Under the pieces are notes generated by a model that was given only the letters and a program-made list of their open reading frames with translations, did no database searches and was not told the origin of the DNA. Made by a program: the position numbers and the translations under genes. Positions 1-11,085 of a stretch of 64,000 bases of DNA are shown piece after piece. Numbering within the stretch: position 1 is the first letter of the stretch; every line of letters starts with the position of its first letter. Source of the DNA: Hofstenia miamia (taxonomy: Eukaryota; Xenacoelomorpha; Acoela); the NCBI GenBank assembly GCA_004352715.1, contig SCFE01000030.1, positions 152,957 to 216,956 on the forward strand. The letters are read 5' to 3'.

Positions 1-486
1 ATCGAATTGGCAAGTGCGGAAACAATCAGGAACATCCAAATCAATATGGATACCAGATTAATAGAGCAAAGTGAAGTGTTCCAAATGAGATCAAGGCATT
101 TACGAAACAATTGACAGAATCAAACAGTAGATTTCTGGAACAAAATCAGCTTCTGCAAGAGAAGAATAACGTATTAGAAAGGACAAACCAGCAGCTAATA
201 GAAGACAACAACGTACAAGCCGCAGAGATATCACAACTTAAGAGTAAAATAACTAGACTCAAAATAAGTAGAAATGAACAGTCAGCACAACTACAACACG
301 ACTTGCTGGAAGTGGAGAACAGATGATTAATTGAAGACAAAGATCTGAGGCAAGAGGAGATAACTCAATTAAAAGACAGATTGAGGTTATTGCAACTGAC
401 CAAGGAACAAGAAAAAATACAGTCCCACAATTTTCAGGTCGTAGCTAGAAAGGAACACGACCTGCAAGCCCCACCACTCCATGATC
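1..486 (+). pseudogene. Gypsy family 1 gag fragment, coiled-coil part (copy Z1)
   Basis: This is the middle of a retrotransposon Gag N-terminal region, rich in Glu, Gln, Asn and Lys with long heptad-like stretches (for example QNQLLQEKNNVLERTNQQL), so a coiled coil is expected. It matches, in order, the minus-strand gag at 1487-2467. Relative to that copy one base is missing near position 88, which shifts the frame, and there is an in-frame TGA at about 324. Gag would form the particle that packages element RNA. The fragment enters the window from the left and runs into an N gap at its right end, so neither boundary is known. It cannot make a full protein as read. Confidence 0.75.
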
Positions 487-1486
487 NNNNNNNNNNNNNN
501 NNNNNNNNNNNNNNNNNNNNNNNNNNNNNNNNNNNNNNNNNNNNNNNNNNNNNNNNNNNNNNNNNNNNNNNNNNNNNNNNNNNNNNNNNNNNNNNNNNNN
601 NNNNNNNNNNNNNNNNNNNNNNNNNNNNNNNNNNNNNNNNNNNNNNNNNNNNNNNNNNNNNNNNNNNNNNNNNNNNNNNNNNNNNNNNNNNNNNNNNNNN
701 NNNNNNNNNNNNNNNNNNNNNNNNNNNNNNNNNNNNNNNNNNNNNNNNNNNNNNNNNNNNNNNNNNNNNNNNNNNNNNNNNNNNNNNNNNNNNNNNNNNN
801 NNNNNNNNNNNNNNNNNNNNNNNNNNNNNNNNNNNNNNNNNNNNNNNNNNNNNNNNNNNNNNNNNNNNNNNNNNNNNNNNNNNNNNNNNNNNNNNNNNNN
901 NNNNNNNNNNNNNNNNNNNNNNNNNNNNNNNNNNNNNNNNNNNNNNNNNNNNNNNNNNNNNNNNNNNNNNNNNNNNNNNNNNNNNNNNNNNNNNNNNNNN
1001 NNNNNNNNNNNNNNNNNNNNNNNNNNNNNNNNNNNNNNNNNNNNNNNNNNNNNNNNNNNNNNNNNNNNNNNNNNNNNNNNNNNNNNNNNNNNNNNNNNNN
1101 NNNNNNNNNNNNNNNNNNNNNNNNNNNNNNNNNNNNNNNNNNNNNNNNNNNNNNNNNNNNNNNNNNNNNNNNNNNNNNNNNNNNNNNNNNNNNNNNNNNN
1201 NNNNNNNNNNNNNNNNNNNNNNNNNNNNNNNNNNNNNNNNNNNNNNNNNNNNNNNNNNNNNNNNNNNNNNNNNNNNNNNNNNNNNNNNNNNNNNNNNNNN
1301 NNNNNNNNNNNNNNNNNNNNNNNNNNNNNNNNNNNNNNNNNNNNNNNNNNNNNNNNNNNNNNNNNNNNNNNNNNNNNNNNNNNNNNNNNNNNNNNNNNNN
1401 NNNNNNNNNNNNNNNNNNNNNNNNNNNNNNNNNNNNNNNNNNNNNNNNNNNNNNNNNNNNNNNNNNNNNNNNNNNNNNNNNNNNNN
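487..1486. other. Assembly gap (1000 N)
   Basis: Exactly 1000 Ns, a conventional placeholder for unknown length. The left flank is gag on the plus strand and the right flank is the same gag region on the minus strand, so the gap sits on the axis of an inverted repeat. Confidence 0.99.
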
Positions 1487-2467
1487 CTGGAGCCATTCCC
1501 CGAATGTTGGATTATAGCCATCTACTCTGCCATTGAATTTCGGTAGCATAGCTTTACAGGGGATCATGTTGTTTCCCACCTCCTGGTTTAATATCGAGTT
1601 GTTGTATTTCGGTTTCATGTTTTTTGTTGTTGCTTCTTTCCGTAGTTGCGCGGTTATCGCTTCTTTGATTTCCTCAACGAATTTCTTCTTTTCTGCCTCA
1701 TTCTCGTCTTCTGAAGAGTCCTCTGATATGTTGTCATGGAGTGGTGAAGTTCGTAGTTCCCGTTCTTTCCTACCTATGAACTGAAAATTGTGGGATTGTA
1801 TTTTATCTTGTTCGTCCTTATTCAGCTGTAATAACCTCACCTTGTCCTTTAGTTGAGCTATTTCTTCTTGTCTCTGATCTTTATCTTCGACTAATCGCCT
1901 GTTTTCTATTTCCAACAAGTCATGTTGTAAATGTGCTGATTGTTCATTTCTGTTTGTTTCGAGTCAAGTTATTTTACTTTTGAGTTGTGAGATCTCTGCA
2001 GCTTGTATATCATTATCTTGTATTAGCTGCTGGTTTGTTCTTTCTAATACATCATTCTTATCTTGCAGAAGCTGGTTTTGTTCCACAAATCTGCTATTCG
2101 ATTCCGTTAATTGTTTCATAAGTGCTTTGATCTCATTTTGGAACACCTTGCTTTGTTCAATTAATCTGGTATCCATATCGATTTGGATGTTCCTGATTGT
2201 TTCCGCACTTGCTAATTTGATGTCTTCTATCCTTTTTGTTAGCAGACCAATTTCTTCTCGTAGTAATTTCTCCGTCTCATTATTCTTTCTCAGAATTTCC
2301 ATAATTTCTGGGGTTCCTGGTTTGGAAGAGGATTCGTGTCTTATTGACTCTGGGGTTTGGGTTGCTTCCGAATTCCTTGGATAGGATGACGATCGTGTTG
2401 TCATTGAGGTAGTGGTTTTCGGTATCGCCTTCTTTGCGCTTCCTCTCTTGCTTTTATTGTTTGTCAT
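1487..2467 (-). pseudogene. Gypsy family 1 gag, N-terminal part (copy Z2)
   Basis: Reading starts at ATG 2467 (MTNNKSKRGSAKK), with a basic Ser/Thr/Pro-rich leader followed by about 150 residues of coiled-coil-like sequence. It continues after one in-frame TGA near 1965, at a codon that is AGA in copy Z1. Downstream come an acidic linker and the start of the capsid-like region (LPKFNGRVDG, then FGEWLQ), which resembles the LPKF...FEEW segment of the family 2 gag at 16450-16520. Coding then runs into the gap. CpG dinucleotides are still frequent, so this copy looks younger than element A. The PBS and 5' LTR lie just upstream (2677-2923). A single nonsense change is the only visible lesion. Confidence 0.8.
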
Positions 2468-2689
2468 TGTTTCTCGATGTCGTAGTGGCTTTCCAGTTTA
2501 GTTACAATTCAAGAGTCCAGTTTGCACTTGTTGCGATTGAAGTTTTTTGCCTTTGCTGACTTTGTATTTCTGTTCGCTGCTCTGTTGCTTCGTTTTCACT
2601 TTTTCTTTGAGTTGTTTCAGTGTCTTTGAAAGAGTATCACTGCATTGTTTCCTCTCCATTGACGTTGTTCTTATTTGTCACAGTCGCCA
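2468..2689 (-). other. Untranslated leader and primer-binding site of copy Z2
   Basis: Read on the minus strand, the LTR end TGTTACA is followed directly by TGGCGACTGTGAC (2677-2689), the same sequence that follows the LTR at 5144. This is the expected position of a tRNA primer-binding site for minus-strand DNA synthesis. About 210 bases of leader separate it from the gag ATG at 2467. Confidence 0.7.
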
Positions 2690-4190
2690 TGTAACATCCT
2701 CCACCTGGCCTATTTGCGCTGTGTCTTATTACTGATAATTATCACTTGGTAAATTGCGGGTGAGGGGTTACAAAGTTAATGAACCATTGGTCTTTTCCTC
2801 TCTAACTAACTAGCTATGTTAATTAAATAATTGAGTATTGACTATCACTGTTTAGGTGACGGAGCTGTATGACGTTTCCTCTTCAGTTCTTCTATTGGGC
2901 TTGTGCCTGAAGCCGATCTCCACNNNNNNNNNNNNNNNNNNNNNNNNNNNNNNNNNNNNNNNNNNNNNNNNNNNNNNNNNNNNNNNNNNNNNNNNNNNNN
3001 NNNNNNNNNNNNNNNNNNNNNNNNNNNNNNNNNNNNNNNNNNNNNNNNNNNNNNNNNNNNNNNNNNNNNNNNNNNNNNNNNNNNNNNNNNNNNNNNNNNN
3101 NNNNNNNNNNNNNNNNNNNNNNNNNNNNNNNNNNNNNNNNNNNNNNNNNNNNNNNNNNNNNNNNNNNNNNNNNNNNNNNNNNNNNNNNNNNNNNNNNNNN
3201 NNNNNNNNNNNNNNNNNNNNNNNNNNNNNNNNNNNNNNNNNNNNNNNNNNNNNNNNNNNNNNNNNNNNNNNNNNNNNNNNNNNNNNNNNNNNNNNNNNNN
3301 NNNNNNNNNNNNNNNNNNNNNNNNNNNNNNNNNNNNNNNNNNNNNNNNNNNNNNNNNNNNNNNNNNNNNNNNNNNNNNNNNNNNNNNNNNNNNNNNNNNN
3401 NNNNNNNNNNNNNNNNNNNNNNNNNNNNNNNNNNNNNNNNNNNNNNNNNNNNNNNNNNNNNNNNNNNNNNNNNNNNNNNNNNNNNNNNNNNNNNNNNNNN
3501 NNNNNNNNNNNNNNNNNNNNNNNNNNNNNNNNNNNNNNNNNNNNNNNNNNNNNNNNNNNNNNNNNNNNNNNNNNNNNNNNNNNNNNNNNNNNNNNNNNNN
3601 NNNNNNNNNNNNNNNNNNNNNNNNNNNNNNNNNNNNNNNNNNNNNNNNNNNNNNNNNNNNNNNNNNNNNNNNNNNNNNNNNNNNNNNNNNNNNNNNNNNN
3701 NNNNNNNNNNNNNNNNNNNNNNNNNNNNNNNNNNNNNNNNNNNNNNNNNNNNNNNNNNNNNNNNNNNNNNNNNNNNNNNNNNNNNNNNNNNNNNNNNNNN
3801 NNNNNNNNNNNNNNNNNNNNNNNNNNNNNNNNNNNNNNNNNNNNNNNNNNNNNNNNNNNNNNNNNNNNNNNNNNNNNNNNNNNNNNNNNNNNNNNNNNNN
3901 NNNNNNNNNNNNNNNNNNNNNNNGTGTCGCCCCGTGCTAGTGAAAGCACTCCCGAATTGTCGCCGACCTAAGCAATAAGTTTCATTTAAAGAAATAAATA
4001 AATAAGAAATACAACGGTAAAGACGGCAGTTAAGAGTAGACAAAGTCTATTGAACATTCGCTACAGTTTTCTCAGTTTATATACAAAAAGATTCAGTTTT
4101 ACCTGCCTTTGTTTACAATAATTGATATTCAACGTAGTTTAACATGCTCATAATAATCTTCCCTTGTAAATTAAATTTGAGCAAAACAAA
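2690..4190 (-). mobile_element. 5' LTR of copy Z2 (family 1), broken by a gap
   Basis: On the minus strand the LTR 3' end (GGATGTTACA) is at 2690-2699, beside the PBS. From 2690 to 2923 the sequence resembles the U5 side of the family 1 LTRs (compare 13849-13960). A 1000-N gap follows. From 3924 to roughly 4170 the sequence looks like R/U3 of the same orientation: a GGCAGGTA motif followed by a TATA-like TATATAAA, on the minus strand near 4080-4110. The expected U3 terminus (TGTAGCAT...) was not found, so the right boundary is approximate. Confidence 0.55.
2924..3923. other. Assembly gap (1000 N)
   Basis: Exactly 1000 Ns of unknown true length, lying between a minus-oriented and a plus-oriented family 1 LTR region. 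Confidence 0.99.
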
Positions 4191-5143
4191 AGCACCAACG
4201 AGGGGACACAAAACTAGTAGCAACAAAACTAATTTCGAAAATAATCTGAAACGTCATGACGACGTCATAATACAGTGAACTCAGATCAAAAGATATAAAA
4301 AGCACAAAATTCCCTGAGCGACTCTACAAGAATTTTATTCAGAAGTCTTAGTTTGTTTTGTTAATATGGTTTGATTAGTTATTACAATGTGAAGCTAAAC
4401 AAGTTGTGTTCAGTAGTGGTCTGGATCCATCATTGAGATTGATTCTAGGGTCTTTGTGCCAAACCATGAAAGTGCACTTAGGTTAGTTATAGGGGTTTTT
4501 CTCTTGTTTGGCTGACTACAGATCATGCAGTACATGTATTAAAATAAATGAATTCAAAATATGGTTGGATGACTGAAAACTAGGTAATATATTATTACTA
4601 TTTCAGATCCAAATTATTGACTATAAAATGACCAATAAAGCAACCAAACATGTAGTGATTAATAAATGTAGGTTAAGAAGCTGTTAATATTAAACCATTT
4701 ATTAAAGCCAATATATTTTGGTAATGGCTACATGTAATAATAACTAAGTAGCTAGTAACAAGTCTGGTTGCACATTCATGAAACTCTTTTGCAAAATAAA
4801 TTCTAAGTCAAATTGTGTCTTGTCTTGAGTATACACTGAGCTAGGATAGGGTACACATAAGTTATATCACTGAGGTGAGAGGTGGAACTCAACCAAGTGG
4901 ATCATCAATTGACTGGTGAAACTGGATGTGGAGCTTCAAGCAGATGCCCACCATCAATCTTTGGAGAGATTGCTGTATGGCTTCATCACCTAAATAGTGA
5001 GCAGTTAAACCTAGTTAGATATGTTAACAGAGAAACAAAAGCTACACAGTATCTAGTTAGTAAATCCCTACCTGCAAAGATACAACTAATGTTATACAGT
5101 AACAAAGGATAAACAGTAGTAATGCCTGGTAGAGGATGTTACA
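4190..5143 (+). mobile_element. 5' LTR of element A (family 1), left end not resolved
   Basis: The LTR ends GGATGTTACA at 5134-5143, immediately before the PBS. It contains a TATA-like box at 4294 and the R/U5 landmark TCTAGGGTCTTTGTGCCA near 4445, which recurs at 12586 and, inverted, at 6140 and 14355. A 76-codon open stretch at 4882-5109 (MELNQVDHQLTGETGCG) is partly shared with the inverted LTR at 13849-13932; I treat it as LTR sequence, not a gene. The U3 start is not recognisable and abuts the inverted LTR at 3924-4190. Confidence 0.65.
4294..4300 (+). promoter_or_regulatory. TATA-like box of the element A 5' LTR
   Basis: TATAAAA lies in the U3/R part of the LTR. Family 1 LTRs have TATAAATAG-type boxes in the same relative place (12425, 24706). 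The preceding bases include closely spaced ACGTCA half-sites (4252-4268), which resemble CRE/ATF sites by sequence only. Confidence 0.45.
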
Positions 5144-5156
5144 TGGCGACTGTGAC
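5144..5156 (+). other. Primer-binding site of element A
   Basis: TGGCGACTGTGAC directly follows the LTR terminus TGTTACA and is identical to the site of copy Z2. The primer tRNA was not identified here; comparing the 3' ends of the species' tRNAs would settle it. Confidence 0.7.
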
Positions 5157-5349
5157 AGCCAAGAACAACAACCTAGAAAAGAAGTTCTTTTACTAGAGAA
5201 ACATTCAGTGGAACAATCTGTGCGCTGTGACAAGATCTATAAGTGAGAGTGGAAATTAAGCAACAGGACAACTACATGAAAACTAAACTAGTTAACAGAG
5301 AGAACTACCTAAATCCCAAACCAGTGCACGTCAACAAGATCCCAGAATC

Positions 5350-7162
5350 ATGATCAAGAAGGAGTACCACTATGAACCAAAGAAAAATATGACAAAAGGA
5401 AAGAAAGGCAGTGAGAATTCATCCCCTGACAGGGAACTACAGTCCCTACATTCACCCCCAGAGATGAACCCTCAAGAGATAATTGATATGCTAAGAAGAA
5501 GCCAAGAGAATGAAGCACTTGTGAGGAATGAAATAGAGCAATTAACAAACAAAGTTAAACAGATGGAATGACAAAATGAAGCCATCCTGACCAAAATCAA
5601 GTTAAATATGGAAACGTGACTAGATGAGCAAAGCAAATTATTCCAAAATGAGATCAAAATCCTCACACACCAACTATCCAAATCAAACAAAAATTCTTAG
5701 AACAAAATCAACAATGGTAGGAAAAAAATCAGCAACTGGAAAGAACAAACAGACACTTAATAGAGGACAATGATTTACAAGCATTTGAACTGGAGCAACT
5801 AAAGGACAAACTGAGATTGCTACAGCTAACAGAAGAATAAAACCAAGGGAACATATGGACCCATGAGATGGAATTTCATTCAAGGAAGGAGAGCAAATTG
5901 CAAGCACCACACATACCAGCTAACAAAGAAGTAATATATGAGGAATCAGACAAAGACTCAGATGCTGGGAAACAGAAAATTATATACAAGATTACAAAAG
6001 CAGTAACCACACAATTACAAGAGGAAGACACAATAAAGAATCACAATAAACCTAAGTATGAGAATTCAATTTCACCAACATTACCTGTTGTTGTGTAACA
6101 TCCTCCACCTAGCTTGTTACGCCNTTCGTGACTGGCACAAAGACCCTAGAATCGATCCCGTGATGGATTCCAGCCACTACTAAACACAACTTGCCTAGCT
6201 GCACATTTAATTAAATAATCAAACCAGATAAAGTAGAAATGAAAATTAAATAAACTCCGAAGAATTTATTGTTCATCAAAATTATGGTTGAATCAAAGCT
6301 ATTTATAAAATTTCTACAAAAAGTACCTGCCGATTTTAAAATTCAAATGATTCGTCTGCCAATATGGCTGTTCATACGTAAGCGTTAGTTTGCTCAATTT
6401 AATTTGTCAATTACCTCTTGATCGGCTAACAAGTTTCTTATTTTGACCAATATTAAATCTTAGTTGCATTTTACAAAAATAAACTAAAGTTCATTAACTA
6501 AATTTTTTACAATTAATTTCAATTGATAATCATTCGACGTTATTCAGCTTTTAGTTGCCTTTTTTGGATTATGCTACAGTTGGACACAGAAATGAAGAGG
6601 AATTATGAATTACTAATTGGAGATTTTATAAACTACTATGAAAACAAGAGTTTTAAAAATCAATACCAAATAATCCTAAATGCAACAAAAAGGAAAAAAG
6701 CTGATGACATCTGGAACTACATCCAACAAGTTGAACATCTATTAATGCTGAGTTCAAGGGAAAACAGATATTCCAAATATGATCTATTCTCACATATCTG
6801 CAAAGGAATGCCAGAAAGTATCAGGACACAGTTTGAAATAAAGTGTGGTGTAGATGACAAGCTAGAAAGAATGATCTGAAAGGCAGTTGATATACAGGCA
6901 ACCATTAAAAACAATGCACAGATATACAAGAAAGCTGCATGGCACAGTGAGGCACCAACATGGAGAAACAATCTCAAACCACCTCCACCAAAAAACATAC
7001 ATAGATACAAAACCAGAGAACATCATAAAAGTTAAAGGGAAAGACGGAAAAATGAGAAAGGTGAGAGAAAAAGATGTCAAGTGCTATGGCTACAGACAAA
7101 AGGGTCATAAAAAACCTGACTGCCCAAAACAAATAAATGTCATCAGAGACAAGGAAGCATAA
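5350..7162 (+). pseudogene. Family 1 gag of element A, interrupted by a solo LTR
   Basis: ATG 5350 opens a basic leader (MIKKEYHYEPKK) and a coiled-coil-like N-terminal region with the same layout as copy Z2, with stops at 5569 and beyond. An acidic linker is at 5868-6093. After the inserted LTR (6094-6578) the capsid-like part resumes (MKRNYELLIGDF near 6591, IQQVEHLL, SHICKGMPESI). This aligns with the family 2 gag at 16621-16950. The LPKF...EW segment present in copy Z2 is missing. At the C-terminus (about 7078-7120) a zinc knuckle is recognisable, but the second Cys of the CX2CX4HX4C pattern is Tyr (CYGYRQKGHKKPDC). Function by family: RNA-binding capsid precursor. It is clearly dead in this copy. 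Confidence 0.75.
6094..6578 (-). mobile_element. Solo family 1 LTR inserted in the element A gag, with 4-bp TSD
   Basis: Flanked by GTTG at 6090-6093 and 6579-6582. On the minus strand it starts TGTAGCATAATCC (6566-6578) and ends GGATGTTACA (6094-6103), so both termini are complete. A single N at 6124 marks a join. The copy is about 485 bases against roughly 1150 for intact LTRs, so about half is missing there or hidden by the join. It is very similar to the LTR at 12157 and keeps CpGs, which suggests a recent insertion. Confidence 0.85.
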
Positions 7163-7269
7163 TATGACAAAGAAGATATACTGCAAACAGGAGATGAAAT
7201 GGATGAAACATTGCCAACCAATGAGGAGTTGGAAAACTAATCAGAGCGCCAACTCATAAAAACTGTGCA

Positions 7270-7677
7270 TTGATAATGATCCTGACAAACCTCCATACAA
7301 TAAACACAATTACAATAGTGATCAATGGAGTAATGACAAAGGCAACAATCAACACTGGAGCAGCAACATCAATAATCATGGATGAATGCACTACAAAGCT
7401 AGGTTTCAAACATGAAGACTTGAATAGTTGCAACAAAAGATTAATCAACACATCAGGAGAATATATCAACACAAAAGGAATGATAAATGCAGTACAGATG
7501 AGAATTGCTAATATGACATTTGAACAGTCATTGGTAGTAGTGGACACATACAATAACCTGTTGCCATATGAAGTCATTCTGGGTGACGATTTCTTGACAA
7601 GAAATGGGTGCATAATCAATTACACAAACAGAACAATAAAGGTGAGAGAGGAAGAAATGGAAATTGAAGAAGAATAA
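7270..7677 (+). pseudogene. Retropepsin-like protease domain, first of two tandem copies
   Basis: This is an aspartic protease domain of the retroviral type. The active-site strand reads ATINTGAATSII, where the usual motif is (I/V)DTGA, so the catalytic Asp is Asn here. The C-terminal LPYEVILGDDFL matches the usual ILG(R/N)DFL strand. It ends in KVREEEMEIEEE and a stop. By family it would cleave Gag and Pol; this copy should be inactive. The whole unit is repeated 446 bases downstream. Confidence 0.75.
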
Positions 7678-7695
7678 AAAAACTAGCTTGAGCAC

Positions 7696-8282
7696 CAACT
7701 CTAAAAAACTGAGCACTGATAATGATCATGATGAACTTGGACAATATCAACACAATAATGATAATGATAAATTGAATATTAACAAAGGCAACAATCAACA
7801 CAGGAGTGGCAACATTGATAATAACAGATGAGTGCACAATGAAACAGGGATTTAAACAAGAAGACTTGGAATGATCAAACAAAAGACTAATTAATGCATC
7901 TGGAGAATACATAGATACAAAAGGCAAGCTCAATGCAGTACAAATCAGGATAGCAAATACAACCTTTGAACAATCACTAGTAGTAATAGACACTCACAAC
8001 AATTTATTGCCATATGAGGTGATACCATCTGATGACTTCCTAACAAAAAACGGATGTGTAATAAACTACTCCAATAAAACAATTAAAGTGAGAGAAGAGG
8101 AAATCAAAATCAAAGAGCACAAAGGAAAGCTATCAACAATAGTATTTGAACTGGAAGAAGACATAAAGCTGCAGCCATATCAGTGGAGGATGCATGAAAT
8201 TAAAGCAGATGAAGAAATCACAGCAGATATAATGATCTATGATAACAAAGGGATCAATTCAAAAAGAGTCTCAATGCCATAA
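7696..8282 (+). pseudogene. Retropepsin-like protease domain, second tandem copy with linker
   Basis: This repeats the preceding unit (CAACTC...CTGATAATGATC starts at 7250 and at 7696). It carries the same Asn at the active site (ATINTGVATLII), an in-frame TGA near 7873, and LPYEVIPSDDFLTKNGCVINY at the C-terminal strand. Unlike copy 1 it continues into the protease-RT linker (LQPYQWRMHEIKADEEITADI), which corresponds to VEPHHWRRIPITTDSAYTGDV in the family 2 element near 17710. This second unit therefore keeps the original downstream connection. Confidence 0.72.
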
Positions 8283-8736
8283 AGTGTGTGTGCTATAAAA
8301 AACAGAAAAGGGAGAATACCAATACTAAATGCAACTAATTGTAACATCAACAGGAAAACAAATGTAAGAATACTTGGAAAATATGTCAAGTCCAGCATCA
8401 AAGCCATCTGGAAAATAATGGAAGACATTGATGAGCAGAGTAGATTGTATGGTTGATTCAAGGACTTGCAAATGAAAACAGGAGGTACTGCACACTGCCA
8501 ATTCAAGGGCAAGTGGACAAAAACCATCAATGTAGCAAGTACTCCCCACAGCTGACTCAAGGGCAGAGGGACAAAAGCAAGTGAAGAAGACCAATAAACA
8601 CTAAAAATGAGGACCAATGCATACAAAAAATTTTCACTGGAAATGAAAAGCCATATAAGAAAAGTAGAGAGAACAGAGGGCAGCAACCTACCAGAGAGAG
8701 TTAAATGAGATGGTAGAAAGACCATATATGCACAGT
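8283..8736 (+). other. Linker remnant where RT-RNase H-integrase are expected
   Basis: The first 150 bases (to about 8440) still resemble the protease-RT linker. The rest has several stops and two related short direct repeats (CAAGGGCA...GGACAAAA near 8504 and 8562). No YxDD, RNase H or integrase motif is visible in any frame. Confidence 0.5.
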
Positions 8737-11053
8737 ATGGTACATGTCACATTCAATGAAAATTTCACACTTGAGACAGCTCAGGGGATTATGGCATACA
8801 TAGAACAAATACAAGAATACTGGAAATCAATATCAACAAGGACAATTTAATGATCATCCACATCCTCAAAGAGAAAGAGTATAATAAAAACTTAGAAAAA
8901 CAATTAGATTAAATGCTAAAGATAGCAAGAGTCAAGGGGATAATAATAGTAATTATTGGAAGAACAACATTCAAAGAACTGCCACCATTTCTGGGCGATC
9001 TACAAATGTGGGTGGAAAATGTGTTCCTATGGGAAAGATACAAAGATAGCAGAGTTAATACGCTCAATCTATATATAGAATATTGGGTAGCTTACTGCAG
9101 ATTAATGGTGGATCCTTGTATAGCAATAGAGCTATATAAACAAATAAAAAAATAGAGTTGACAACAAATGCAGAGCGTCTAGAGAAAGCAAACATGCTAT
9201 TTATCAAATGCAGCCTCATACAGAGACAGGAGCACATTAAGAGAATACAAGAAATATGGAAAGAAATGACATTGCAAAAACTAAGGAAGAATGGCCTGAA
9301 ATAGATATCAAAGCTCCATCAAAAAGATACCACAAGACAATTGAGGTAGCACTAACAGAAATAAATAGAGTGTACAAACTAAGCTCAACAAAAGACTTCA
9401 AAAACATGATATTCAAGGAAAAGAACCACCAAGAAATCAGATTTAGAACATCCGCATGGCTGTTGGCAATATTTACAACCCAAGAGCAAGGATTACAGTT
9501 ACCAATATTGAGAGCAGGACAACCCAAGCTAACAAAAGCAAAAAACTATGAAATAGTGATGTCCCCAATAAACACACAAATGAAAAACTGGCTACTAAAA
9601 GGACATGTGGAGAAATTGACATCCCCTGGCAAGTTAAACAAGCCAATGCAAGAAATTGAGAAATTCAGCAGTAGAATAATAAACAATAAGAGCCCAATGG
9701 GAAGAACATCAATGGTGAACATGGAAAGTATAACAGGAATTGTACCAGAAGATCAATATAGAAAAAATGGGGAGCTTCCACACCAGAACACACAATGGAA
9801 TGGATTGACACAGATGATGAAAGATTTTTAGTCAAGATAAAGATAACAAAAGAGTTGGAGGAGATTTGCTCCAGAAATTACCAGTACATAAAAGAAGAGC
9901 AAACAGTCACATCAATGAAACTTATGTTCATAGAGGCATTCATGAAAATGGAACTAGAAGAAATGCTGAAACCTTGCAATCAACTAGCCATGGGCATAGA
10001 ATGCATTACATTGAAATTAGAAATAGATGAGAAAATTCAGATAGAATAAGCAGAAGAGAATTAATGCAGATTTTTTGGGATATGCTGAAAGATAGCAAAA
10101 TGAATTACCCAGCTACAATTGGAATGGCAACAGCACCAATGACATCAGAAGACTACAGAGAAATAGAATGACAGATAAAAATAAAAATCCTCATTTGCAC
10201 CTCAACAGAGACAGTATACATCCTGATGGTACTCCCAAGATGGAGGATTCCAAAAAATGTTGAAATCAAAAAGACATTCTTACATGAGTATAAGACATAT
10301 GTCAACACTAAGGAAAGAGACAAAGTGATAGTTGATAGAGAAGATTATAAGAAAATGAAAGAAATAATGCTAAACAATGACAAAAAAGAAAGAGTGTATG
10401 TTGAAGGAGTGATAACTCCTTATCAACTATACACACAAGGCAAACCAATAAATGAGCAACTAAAGGAATTACAAGACAAAATAGACAAATGAATAATGAA
10501 AGTGATAATGCTGTTTTCAGGAGTGAACAACGTGGTCTTGCTGGATCTGCGGGACAAGAAATATCAATCCTACGATGTCACAAAGTGCTTGGAGATAGTA
10601 ACAATGATGAGGTTAAACAAGAATGACCCAAAAATGATCACAGAGGAAGAAGTTAAAGATAACATAAGTTTTTTCTACAAAGACATAGCAAATACAAGAA
10701 GCCTCAGGAAAGTCTTCACATTTTTCTATCTGAACACAACAATATGTGAAGAAATGGTGCATACAAGTAGAGCAGACACACAAATGACATTGATGATAGT
10801 GATAAAAGGCATACATCTTTACAGAAAATTTTACTACATTTTTTCAGCCAAAATGAACAAGGTCAGAGAGATAACACCAATCTCAGAAAATATTAAAGAG
10901 GCAAAGTTTCTATGCTATCACAGCACCATAACAACAGAAAGAGATGTGGTACTCACAATGACTAAACAACCTGAATTTGTGACTACAAGCTGGAGCAATC
11001 CCCATGTGGAAACAATAATAAGAAAAGCTGATGAATTAGTCCATGGAGAATGA
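8737..11053 (+). pseudogene. ORF3 of element A: unrecognised conserved protein downstream of protease
   Basis: About 770 codons, broken by at least eight stops or frameshifts, from ATG 8737 (MVHVTFNENFTLET) to a stop at 11051. Recognisable blocks in order: KELPPFLGDLQMW (8970); EIDIKAPSKRYHKTIEV (9300); MEWIDTDDERFL (9795); CNQLAMGIECITLKLEI (9977); VEGVITPYQLYTQGKP (10400); VIMLFSGVNNVVLLDL (10502); FFYKDIANTRSLRKVFTFFY (10672); and a C-terminal KADELVHGE. The same order of blocks occurs in the family 2 element (20570-23219), and the last blocks recur in element F. There is no long hydrophobic segment, so it does not look like an envelope protein. I do not recognise the family. Position, conservation and length suggest an accessory protein of the transposon. 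Confidence 0.6.
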
Positions 11054-11085
11054 GCCATACTAAAAATAATGCAAGCTGAGGAGGG

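Noticed and set aside
381-3971. Long open frames spanning the N gaps
   Set aside because: They consist almost entirely of Ns and have no meaning.
4248-4270. CRE-like palindrome in the 4.2-kb LTR as a functional enhancer
   Set aside because: Short ACGTCA half-sites occur by chance, and no other family 1 LTR here shares them.
4882-5112. 76-codon ORF MELNQVDHQLTGETGCG... as a gene
   Set aside because: It lies wholly inside the element A LTR, with a similar stretch in the inverted LTR at 13849-13932, and ends at the LTR terminus. No independent coding evidence.
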